From Lichenostomus cassidix (Eukaryota > Chordata > Aves > Passeriformes > Meliphagidae), in contig CM039199.1 in NCBI GenBank assembly GCA_008360975.2, positions 2,930,530 to 2,994,529 on the forward strand: DNA of 64,000 nucleotides, read 5' to 3'. The notes under the pieces are model-generated. The model saw only the letters and a program-made list of their open reading frames with translations, made no database searches and was not told the DNA's origin. Shown here in pieces: positions 1-22,100 of the stretch (positions are counted from its first letter, which is position 1; each line of letters starts with the position of its first letter). The position numbers were made by a program, and so were the translations under genes.

Positions 1-1159
1 GGTTTGCATTGTATGATAGTAACGACCGCGTCGTGTGTTTTGGATTTTTCAATAAAGCCTTCAGCCCAGCCCTGCAGCTTGGGGGGGACACAGCGGACCT
101 GTGTCACAAGGGAGTGCTGGGCTCTGTCCTCAGGGGTGTGCTCAGTGCCCTCCCAAAAGCACTTGGTGTTGAGGAGATCTGGGTGTTGTCCTGGCAGTGA
201 CCTCCAGCCTTTGCCCCCACTGTCCCACAGCTGCATGTCCTCATGTCACCCCGGGTCACCCCAGCAGAGCCATGGCAAGGGGGTCCTGCTTCTGGGTTGC
301 CCACGGAGTCCCCAAACAGGAATATCCTCTCCTAAGTGTGGTTAACCCATCCTGGGCAGCACCTAGTGTCCTCCAGCCCTGCCAGGGCCATCCAGACCCC
401 TGGGCTGCAGAAAGCCCCGTGATAGCCACTGTCCCTGCCAAGGTCACTGTCATTTTCCCTGCTGTTGTCCTTGTCTGCCATAGTCCCTGCTCTGCAGGAC
501 ACAACTGACTGGCAGTAGGGTGGGATATCCCCAGGGATAGCTATGTCCCCTGGGGACCCCAAGGGCATAGCCAGCCAGAGTGAATTTCCCACATTCCCCA
601 GCCCTGCCCCCAGAGCAGCATGGTGGCATTGGCACCCATCAGTTGGGACAAGGGGACATTGGACACGGTGGTGACTGGGGACGGGCAGGACTGTGCCCAT
701 GGATTCCTGCATGTGATACACGTGGTCAGCTATGGGGTCGGGACTGGGGATGTGGGAGGACACGCAGGGACTGGTTTGGAGGGACAGAGAGGCTGGAATG
801 GTGTGGGGGGCTGTAGGGGACAGGATGTGGGGAGGGACAGGGATGGGCAGAGGGGGAACACAGTCTGTCACTGCGTGCTGAGGGGTGCAGGAGACAGGAT
901 GGGAACACAGGGACCGGGAGAGGGGCGACATGGGGATTGGGGGGGTAAACAGGACAGTGGATCGGAGTAGGCATGGGGAAATTGGAATCTGGGTGGGGGA
1001 GGCTGCGGACGGGGGTGGGGCAGTCCCGAGGGCCCGGGTGGGGACAGGGGCACATGGCCTGGGGCGAGGGAGCGCGGTGACGAGGGGCAGAGTCCCTGCC
1101 CGGGGTTCAGAGGGGTCACGGGGCGGGATGGGGACACGGGGGTGGAGGGGCGGGGCCAG
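1..1159. other. Intergenic DNA upstream of POM121, G-rich in its second half
   Basis: No credible coding exon is seen; reading frames here are short or low-complexity. From roughly 650 to 1160 the + strand is strongly G-rich, with many runs of three to seven G, in contrast to the C-rich promoter block that follows. The first 60 bases contain an AATAAA that could end a + strand gene lying to the left of the window. Confidence 0.6.
51..56 (+). terminator. Possible polyadenylation signal of an upstream gene
   Basis: AATAAA on the + strand follows a T-rich stretch and precedes the G-rich spacer to POM121. It could close a transcript entering from the left of the window. One hexamer is weak evidence and no coding exon is visible before it. 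Confidence 0.3.
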
Positions 1160-1527
1160 GGGGAGCCCCGCCTACCCTGCGCGGAGCATGCCGGGAGCCC
1201 GCGGCGGCAGAGCCCGGGAAGCCCCGCCTATCATTAAGCCCCGCCCACAAGGCCACGCCCTCTCATTTCCACCGAGGGCCCGGTCCCGCTCGCACTCTAT
1301 GCCCCGCCCCTGGTGTAGCCCCGCCCACCCGTGTGGCCCCGCCCCTTCAGTGCATGGCGGCAGCACTGGAAGCTCCGCCCACCCCGCGCGCCCATCCCCT
1401 AAGCCCCGCCCCGCAGTGCGTGCCGGGAGAGCCAGCCCCGCTCCCCTTAGCTCCGCCTACTCGCTAAGCCCCGCCCCGCGGCTAGCCCCGCCCCGCAGAG
1501 CACGCCGGGAGCGGCGGGCGCGCGGCG
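1160..1527 (+). promoter_or_regulatory. CpG-rich POM121 promoter with GC-box array
   Basis: About a dozen variants of AGCCCCGCCC or AGCTCCGCC, spaced about 15-50 bp apart, run from 1164 to 1494 and stop just before the POM121 start codon. They match Sp1/KLF GC boxes. Three related GC(A/G)(T/C)GCCGGGAG blocks are interleaved near 1186, 1419 and 1500. No TATA box is seen, so a dispersed CpG-island promoter is inferred. The transcription start cannot be fixed from sequence alone. Confidence 0.7.
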
Positions 1528-12049
<10,522 letters not shown>

Positions 12050-13340
12050 CCCTGCTGCTGCTGGGCCCTGCTGGCCCACGTGTGGGGGGCTCCAGGCTGG
12101 AGCTGTCCCCGTGGTGGGACCAGGCCCTGTCCCTGACACTCACCAGAGACCGTGCTGGGATGGGATAAACCAAACTCTTGCTACTTGAACAGTTCCAGAG
12201 CCAAGGCTGGATGAACCTCTGTACATATCCGCAATGTTCTTTCCCTCACTTTATTTTGCCATGTTTAATAATGTGTAAATTTTTCCCCACTTGCTTCTAG
12301 CTGTTCCCATGCCCCTCCCCAGCCCTCAGCCAGCCCCTCAGCCAAGTCCCACTCAGAGCCTGGCTGGGGATGTGCTGTGGTTCCGAGCTGCTGTCAGACA
12401 CTGTCTTCACCAGGTCCCAGAATCTTTCCCATTGTTCATCCCACGGCCTGGTGAACACTATCCCATCCCTGCAGCTAGGGCTGGATCCAGCCTGACACTG
12501 TTTCGGTCCCAGGGGTGACTGGCATGGGTACAGCTGGGTGACACCTCTAGCTGTGCCCTAATGTCCTGTCACCTCCAGCTGAGGACATGCTGTGGCACGG
12601 GGTGAGGATGGGGGTCCCCCCACCCCTCTCCTATCCCCGCTGCTCCGTGGGGCTGTGGGCTGTCCCCATCCCTCTCCCTGTTCTGCTTTATCCGTGCTCC
12701 TGTTCTGTGCTCACTGAATCGAGTTTGGAGGAAGAGCTGAACCGTGTGCGTGGCGGCATGTTGGTTATGCCGGATTTGCTGTTTGGAGTTTCTTTTTTGG
12801 GGGGCACCAGTCTCTGGGGGGAGATGTGCCCCGGCTAATTGGGTGTTGACAGTAGCATCACTGCGTGGCTGCTCGTGCTGGGGAGTTGTCCCTTCCATGT
12901 CATGACTGAAAGGCAGCTGGGCCAGGGGGTTCCAACCTTGGCAGTCTCTCCCCTCCCTTCCCCTCTGTCCTAGTGCCTCTTCCCCACTTCAGGGAGCTCT
13001 GGAGCTGCTCACAGAAGGAGTCCAGAGCAGATGTGTTTTCCCTCCCATCCCAAATCCTAGTTGTTTTTCATTTTTCAGTTCATCCCCCTCACTTTGGGTT
13101 TTACCAGCCCCAGGAACTGTGATGCTGCCTCCCCTGTCCCCATCCAGCCAGGAGTGGGAATCCCACCATTCCCTGCCTGGGAGCTTCTGTGGGAAGAGAC
13201 TACCAGAGCTGGGGGGTCACCAAAGAGCCACCCCCTGCCCTGCCCCATGTGAGGGATGGGCACCCCCTTCCCAGGAGTGCTTTGCTGCCAGGTTTTTACT
13301 CTCCGAGCCGTGTGAGTGTGTGTGTCTGCTGAGGTCTAAA

Positions 13341-13380
13341 TTAAAAAAAAAAAAAAAGCAAGAAAAAAAACCAAAAAAAA
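13341..13380. repeat. A-rich low-complexity tract
   Basis: Runs of 15, 8 and 10 A broken by GCAAG, CC and similar. It lies inside the inferred POM121 3' UTR and just before the proximal polyadenylation signal. Confidence 0.85.
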
Positions 13381-13410
13381 AATCACAAATATTTAAACAT
13401 TTTTTAACAA

Positions 13411-13416
13411 AATAAA
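13411..13416 (+). terminator. Proximal POM121 polyadenylation signal
   Basis: AATAAA in a very AT-rich context, followed by T-rich sequence. It is the first strong hexamer after the POM121 stop codon. Confidence 0.6.
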
Positions 13417-13648
13417 AATTTATTTTTATATTTAAGCTAAATTGCCTTCAAATTCCTTCAAGCTTGGTTCAGTGAAGTTGCCAGTCCCCCAGCTGTTAGT
13501 GTTTAGCTGTTCCCACCCTGGCTGTGCCCACGGGAATGCACTGTACTGGGAAAGGCAGCTGCATCCTGTGGGCTCTGCCACGCTCCCCCTGCTGTACATC
13601 ATCCTCTTCCTTTTAAATGTGATGTATGTGAATGTGACTAAACCTTTT

Positions 13649-13673
13649 TGTTGGTTGGTTGGTTGGTTGGTTT
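13649..13673. repeat. (TTGG)n microsatellite
   Basis: About five to six tandem TTGG units, then TTTTG. It lies between the two candidate POM121 polyadenylation sites. Confidence 0.9.
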
Positions 13674-14314
13674 TGTTTTTTAATTACTTCTCTGAGGGTG
13701 AGGAGCAGAAGCCCTCACGTTACGGTGCTGAGTGCCAGGGACAAGGCAACTCTCCCAGCAGGAAGGGCAGGTGATGGGCTCTGTGTGGCACAGAGGGGAC
13801 ACAGCCCAGGAATGAGGGGACACAGAGGACGTGCAGGTGGTGGTGAGGATCTTCTGGCCATCACCCACCAGCATGGCTGAGGTTGCAGTGGGCTGAGAGC
13901 AGCCAGGCTGGCAAAACGTGTCCTTGAGGTTTGAGGAGGCAGATGGGAAGGGGCTAGTGCCTGCTAAGACTGACCCTGGGCAGGGTGCTGGGCTAGGAGA
14001 GCACCTACTCCCCATCCTCGAGGTGCCAGGGTTTGGCCAGGTCAGCTCTGGCAAGATGGGGATGAGCAAGGACCACTGAGGGTACCCTGGCTCTGGGTGC
14101 TGCTTTCCAAATAGCTGCCCCACATAGTCCCACACACCTGTGAGGAGCCAGGCTGTCCCTTCCCTGCCACACAGCCACTGCTGGGAGAGCCCCTTGTGCC
14201 TGGGGGGAAGCTGGGTTTTAACTGACTGAAGACTTGGATCATTCCTGGTGTGACTGATGAGGATTTTAGTGTGAATGTGCAATTTTTGTTTACTCGCTTA
14301 TGTCCCTGGTTTAA

Positions 14315-14320
14315 AATAAA
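14315..14320 (+). terminator. Distal POM121 polyadenylation signal
   Basis: AATAAA followed within about 30 bp by GT-rich sequence (TGTGTTCTCGTGGCTGTGCC), the usual downstream element. This is the better-formed of the two candidate sites. Confidence 0.65.
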
Positions 14321-14335
14321 ACAACTGTGTTCTCG

Positions 14336-14600
14336 TGGCTGTGCCTGTGTGTGATTCCTGGGGCTGGGATTCCCAGGGCAGGGTGGTGCTGCTGGTGGGG
14401 TTCAGGTCCAGCACCCTCTGGCTCATGTGTCCTTGCTCCCCCAGTTCAAAGGCAGGTGCAAGGACAGGATTATTATTACTATTATTACTATTATTACTAT
14501 TTTTGTTATTGTTTCTTTTTTTCACTTTCCCTCCCCCCCCACTTTGCCTCTTACAAGCAGTGGCAATTTCAAGGCAGGACTGCACAAACACACAAAGGAA
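14336..14600. other. Gap between convergent POM121 and NSUN5 transcripts
   Basis: About 260 bp with no gene. It contains the ATT/ACT microsatellite and a C-run; it is the only intergenic DNA between the two facing 3' ends if the distal POM121 site is used. Confidence 0.55.
14469..14510. repeat. (ATT)n with regular ACT interruptions
   Basis: Trinucleotide array of ATT with ACT every third or fourth unit, giving a higher-order period of about 9 bp. Confidence 0.9.
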
Positions 14601-14618
14601 AAGACAGTAAAGAGAAGC

Positions 14619-14624
14619 TTTAAT
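14619..14624 (-). terminator. NSUN5 polyadenylation signal
   Basis: On the minus strand this reads ATTAAA, followed about 20-40 nt downstream by a GT-rich element (TTTGTGTGTTTGTG). That gives NSUN5 a short 3' UTR of about 350 nt. Confidence 0.6.
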
Positions 14625-14952
14625 CTGCTTCACCCATACAGTGAAATGCTTTTTCAAACCTCCACATCAGGCTGGAGGTTGGAATTTTACGGGAGAAACA
14701 TGATAAAACCACCCTTAATCCAGCTGGAGGACCCCAGCCCTGCAGGGTGTGGATTGGGGTTTGCCTTGGGGTCAAGCCTGGGGCAGGGGCTGGTGAGCAA
14801 TTCCCCCTTCCTGGCACTGGGGTGGGCCCAGTGTTGGCACTCAGTCCCTGGAGTTATAGAATTCCCAGGACAGCAGCTGGCACAAAGCTTCAGGCCAGAA
14901 TGTGTTCCCCCAGAGCCCCAGCTGTGCAGGGGTCAGTGCAGAAAACGTTGTT

Positions 14953-17847
<2,895 letters not shown>

Positions 17848-17978
17848 GTGCGCCCGCCGCTTCCGCCGCCGCCTCCCGCCTGCAGGGGGCGAGCGCGGCA
17901 CCCTCCGGCAGCACCGCGGCACTCCGGCCGCCTCGGCGTCTCGGTGACCCCGGCCCGGCGGGCATTGCGGTGACCTGT
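17848..17978 (-). promoter_or_regulatory. NSUN5 proximal promoter
   Basis: CpG-rich DNA directly upstream of the NSUN5 start, without a TATA box. It holds an ETS-like GCGGAAGCGG on the minus strand near 17860, and CCTGCAGGGGGCGAGCGCGG at 17878-17897, which resembles a CTCF core. Both motif calls are by eye. Confidence 0.5.
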
Positions 17979-18077
17979 GGTCACTCTGGTCACTCTGGTC
18001 ACCCTGGTCACTCTGGTCACTCTGGTCACTCTGGTCACCTTGGTCACCCTGGTCACTCTGGTCACCCTGGTCACCCC
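17979..18077. repeat. 9-bp minisatellite, 11 tandem units, upstream of NSUN5
   Basis: Eleven contiguous units of GGTCACTCT or the variants GGTCACCCT, GGTCACCTT and GGTCACCCC, with no length change. Each boundary recreates TGGTCA at a spacing of three bases, so the array is a chain of nuclear-receptor-like half-sites in DR3 arrangement. It starts 132 bp upstream of the NSUN5 start codon and so probably overlaps its 5' UTR or promoter. Confidence 0.95.
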
Positions 18078-18930
18078 AGTGACCCCAGCCACTGTGGTCA
18101 TCCCCACCATTCCGGCCAGCCCAGCAACCACCGGGCACACTGTCACCGAAAGTGCGGGAAAAATAAAAAACCTTCCAATAACGTTTTTAATATATTTAAC
18201 ATTTTTAATAAAGTCATTACTTGATTATCTGGCCAGGATGTTGTTCTGGCCACGATGTACCACAGGAATCATCTCAGTTTAGTTTCCTATTGGATCTGGA
18301 TTTCTTCGCCTTCGATGTTAATCAGGTCTTCTTTCTTATCTCTCTATTCCCAGAGCAGCCAGGGTGAGGTTTGGAGCTGATGTTCTGTTAATGTTCTGCT
18401 GATATCTCTTTATCTTGGGGTTACTCCCATTCTATTGATATGCTGAGTTTATCAGACCTCCCCTGGTGGAACAATGCCCTGGAAAGAATCCTAAAATTCC
18501 TTTTCCCGGGGTAAAGACAAAAGCATTTTCGCTGAAGTTACACAAAATTTTTAAACTGTTCCATTTTCCAACATGCCCAAAGTGTCAGCAGTCACCCCTG
18601 AGCTGTTCCCACAGATCTCTGTGGGGTTTTATCTCAGCCCATGGACATCCTCAGAAGGATTTGTATCACTCAAGTGATGCATATAAGCAAAAAGCAGAAG
18701 GAAAACAAGAAAAGCACATTTATCTTGGATTTTTTGCCTGTTGTTATGGTTTGGTTTGCTTTTTGTTTAATTGGGGTGTCAGTGGGGTTTTTTTGGCAGT
18801 TGTGTGGTTTTTGTTGGTTCGGTTGGGCTGGGTTTTTTGATGTTTTCGCGCGGTTTTGGTTTCGCTTTTTGAGGTTCGGGTCGGCTCGGTTTGGGCTCTT
18901 TGTTCCAACGGAGGCGCGGGAGGCCGTGCA
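18078..18930. other. Spacer between NSUN5 and FKBP6 promoters
   Basis: AT-rich DNA with no recognised gene or repeat family. From about 18720 to 18900 the + strand becomes markedly T/G-rich with few C or A. No remnant of a RING, B-box or SPRY coding region (TRIM50, present here in human) could be recognised. Confidence 0.5.
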
Positions 18931-19139
18931 GGCCGCGGACTACATCCCCCAGCGTGCCCCGCGGCTCCACGTGACATTCCATCTCCTATTGGCCCAGGGC
19001 CGCGCGGGGGCCGTGTCCATCCCCACGTGCCTTAAAGGCGCGCGCCGGGCCGGGATCGCCGCTCGGAGCGTGATTGGCTGGAGGCGGCGCGCGCCGGGGT
19101 GGGCGGGAATTGGCGGAGCGGGTGAGGCGCGGCGCGGCC
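18931..19139 (+). promoter_or_regulatory. FKBP6 CpG-island promoter
   Basis: Motifs in order: ACTACATCCCCCAGCGTGCC at 18939-18958 (close to the ZNF143/STAF site), CACGTG at 18968, inverted CCAAT (ATTGG) at 18988, CACGTG at 19024, ATTGG at 19073 and ATTGG at 19109. The last two are 36 bp apart. All lie within 200 bp of the FKBP6 start. Factor identities are inferred from consensus only. Confidence 0.65.
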
Positions 19140-22100
19140 ATGATGGCGAGCGGGGCGGGCGAGGCAGGGGCGAGGGCAAGGGCCGGGTGGCGGGAGCGGG
19201 ACCAGGACCAGCCTTCGACTTCGACGTGGGCTCTGTCACTGGCACCGGCCGCAGCATCGTCATGGGCCCTGACCTCACTCCCGGTAACCTCTTTGCGTCT
19301 GGCCTCGGAGTGCCCCCGTGGCCTGCAGGACCTGACGGGCGATGGAGGAGTGCGCAAGGAGCAGCTGCGCCCCGGCACCGGGCAGCCCGTGCCGCCCTCC
19401 GCCTCCGTGGCAGGTACAGCCGGGTGTGGGTGCTCCAGGGCGGCCTGTGGGCAGCGGGAGGCCCTGTGGCCATGGCCGGGCCCCCCGTTAAGGATGTCCC
19501 TGTTCTGGGGCACAGGTTGCCCAGGACAGCTGTGGTTTTCTCATTCCTGGAAATGTTCAGGGAGGGCCAGCTTGGAGCAATCTGCTCTGGAGGAAGGTGT
19601 CCTTGCCCATGGGTTGGACTGGGTGATCTGGGTTCCAACCCAACCCATTACACCATTATCGCCGTTTCTCCTGGGCTGTTGTCCTGCAGTGAGGCTGCCT
19701 GAGCTCGGCCTGCCTGTCCGGGGGGGTTCAGTGGTGCTCTGCAGAAATGTTGTGCCCGAATTCACAGGTAGTTCAGGCATAGTAACCAGCTCCTAAGCAC
19801 CCTTTAAGTAGCCGTTGGTAAATTTAATTTGTATTCAGCAGGACTAAGACAGTTGAAATCCTTGGAAGTGTGGGCTGCAGTGGGGGTCTGGTGCCCATCT
19901 GTGTTGCCTGTGTCTCACTGTGAGGTTTGGTCTGTGTGGATGAGCCTGAAGCAGGTGCTGAGGGAAACAGAGAGGGCAAAACCTGTTGGGAAAGATTCCC
20001 TAAGCCTCTAACGTTGAGGTGCTGTTGTCTGGCAAAGACCACCACAGGGACTTAAAAGGGCTAATATTATGCTGTGGTTTGTCTCTGTTTCAGAGACTGT
20101 CTGATATCTTTATCAGTATTTTAACACTTGGGATACCCTGTTTAACTTCTTGTGGCTGACAAATTAAAAGGCATCTTGACCTTGAGGAAGGAAGGATTTC
20201 TAGGGCCCGCCTGTGCTCACAGAGAAGTTTGAAGCTGGAAGTGGTTCCTGAAGTGCAGGGCGCTGGTGCTGTGTTAAGAGAGGCCCTTTACAGTGCATTT
20301 TCTGAGGCAGAGCTGGCATTACAGATGCAGAATGTTTTCCCCCTTGTTCCTCTTTCCAGAGCTCCAGCTTTGGTTAGGGAATGCTTTTCAAGTAGTTCTG
20401 CAGATAATTGGGGCATTTGAATTTGCTCAGCTGAGGTTTCCAATTTGTAAAAGTGCAAAATCACATATCTTAATTAGCTCAAGACTATGAAGCAGCTGCT
20501 TTGTCTGGGAATGATGCTAAAACACACAGCACTTGGCTTGGATGTGACCAGGTTTTTGGTGTACAACACAAGGGTTTGTGCTGTCTCTGCTGTCCTATAG
20601 CAGAAGGGAAAAAAATAGCAGGATATCTGCGTGGTTGCAACTCCTGGTGTGCTCCTGAAGTTGCCATTATGAGATATGAAATCAAACTCTTGCTTTTCCC
20701 TTTTCCCTATTCCTCACTTTGGTCTCCACAGTGAAGTACTCCGGGTACCTGGGAAACTGGAATAGGCTCTTCTGTTCAAACGGGAACAGCAAGTGTCCAA
20801 GGCTGATGAAACTTGGAAAAGGTAGGTTTGAGCCACTAAGTTTTTCCTGGGGCTTGGGATTGTATTAAGACATTTTGGGACCTGGGGTTGTATTAAGACA
20901 TTTCAGTTTAAAAGCAGTTTGGTGTCTTTAGGTTGTTTAAAACCTTTAACACTTGTTCATGGGGTCCAAAATCCTTCTGGTTCACATTGGAGATGAAATC
21001 TGGACCTGCTCATCCTCTGCCTTGGAGTGCTAGGGGGCTGTTTCCCACCTGCCCTCAGGTAGTTTTAAATCTCTTGAGAGGAGATGATGTAGTTTTCCAG
21101 GCTGGACAGGTCTTGGAGCATGCTGGTCTAGTCAAAGGTGTCCCTGCCCAAGGCAGGGCTTGGACTGGATGATCTCTAAAGCCCCTTCCAGCTCACCCCA
21201 CCCTGGATTTGTGATGCCATGTGCTCAGACCCACAGCAGCATGCCCAGATTTCCCCTGCTGGAGCAACTTGCCATTGTAGCTGCTGAAACAGGAGCTCAC
21301 AATGATTTTTTCCTTCAGGCTTAAGGAGAAGTAGTTAATTAGTGTGTGAGGGGGGTTGGTGTTTGTGACTCTCACCTGTCCCACCCCTCGTTGTGACAGA
21401 CATCACTCTGTGGGGACTGGAGATCGGCCTGCTGTCCATGACCAAGGGAGAGGCTGCTCTGTTCATCATCTCTCCAGAATATGCCTATGGCCAGCGGGGC
21501 TGTCCTCCCTCCATCCCCCCAAACACCACGGTGCTCTTCAAGGTGGAGGTTCTGGACTTCATAGACTCTGAGGAATGCGACGCTTGCTTTGAGTTGACTT
21601 ACGTGAGTTCCCTTAATAAGGCTTGAGACTGAAATCTGGAGGGTGAGCTGTTGTCCTGTCTCACAGTTGCTGTGGTTTGTGTGTTACATGTGTTCAGGTG
21701 AAGGCAGGTGCAAGTTTCCAGGCCCTGGACTCCCAGCTCTGCTCTGATCCACATGCCTGCCCTTTGTGTCCCTCCATGCCTCACTCTGTCCTCCCAGGCA
21801 GAGGGAGAAGGTTGGCCCTGCCTTTGTTTGCTAGTGTGCTGGATGGAATCGCTGGGATGGCTCCCATTTATTGTTAGTTTTACTAGAAACCTCATGGCTG
21901 CACTAGAGGGCACCAACTTCCAGCAATTTCTTTAAGGAACAGTAAGGAGCTGTCTGTAGCAACCCTCTTCAGTCTGCAGTGTCCCAGTGTCCCCTCCCTC
22001 TCTCTGCCACTTGGCTCCTCTCCCAAATGTTCCTTCCCTGGTTTTTTTCCTCCCTGGTGAGTTACGGTGCTATTGTTAATTCCCCTTTTCATGTCAAAGG

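Larger units (their letters stand above)
12050..14335 (+). other. POM121 3' UTR
   Basis: No coding exon is seen between the POM121 stop and the facing NSUN5 gene. The tract contains an A-rich region (13341-13440), a TTGG microsatellite and two good polyadenylation hexamers, which suggests a long 3' UTR of about 1.4 or 2.3 kb. Confidence 0.7.

Noticed and set aside
17979..18077. Possible CRISPR-like array or coding repeat (VTLVTL or GHSGHS)
   Set aside because: Units are contiguous 9-mers with no spacers, in a vertebrate genome, and no gene uses the frame; it is a minisatellite.
18641..19702. 353-codon frame across the FKBP6 promoter and first exon
   Set aside because: Different frame from the FKBP domain; it reads through T/G-rich DNA and the promoter. 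A short part was noted as a possible alternative FKBP6 N terminus only.
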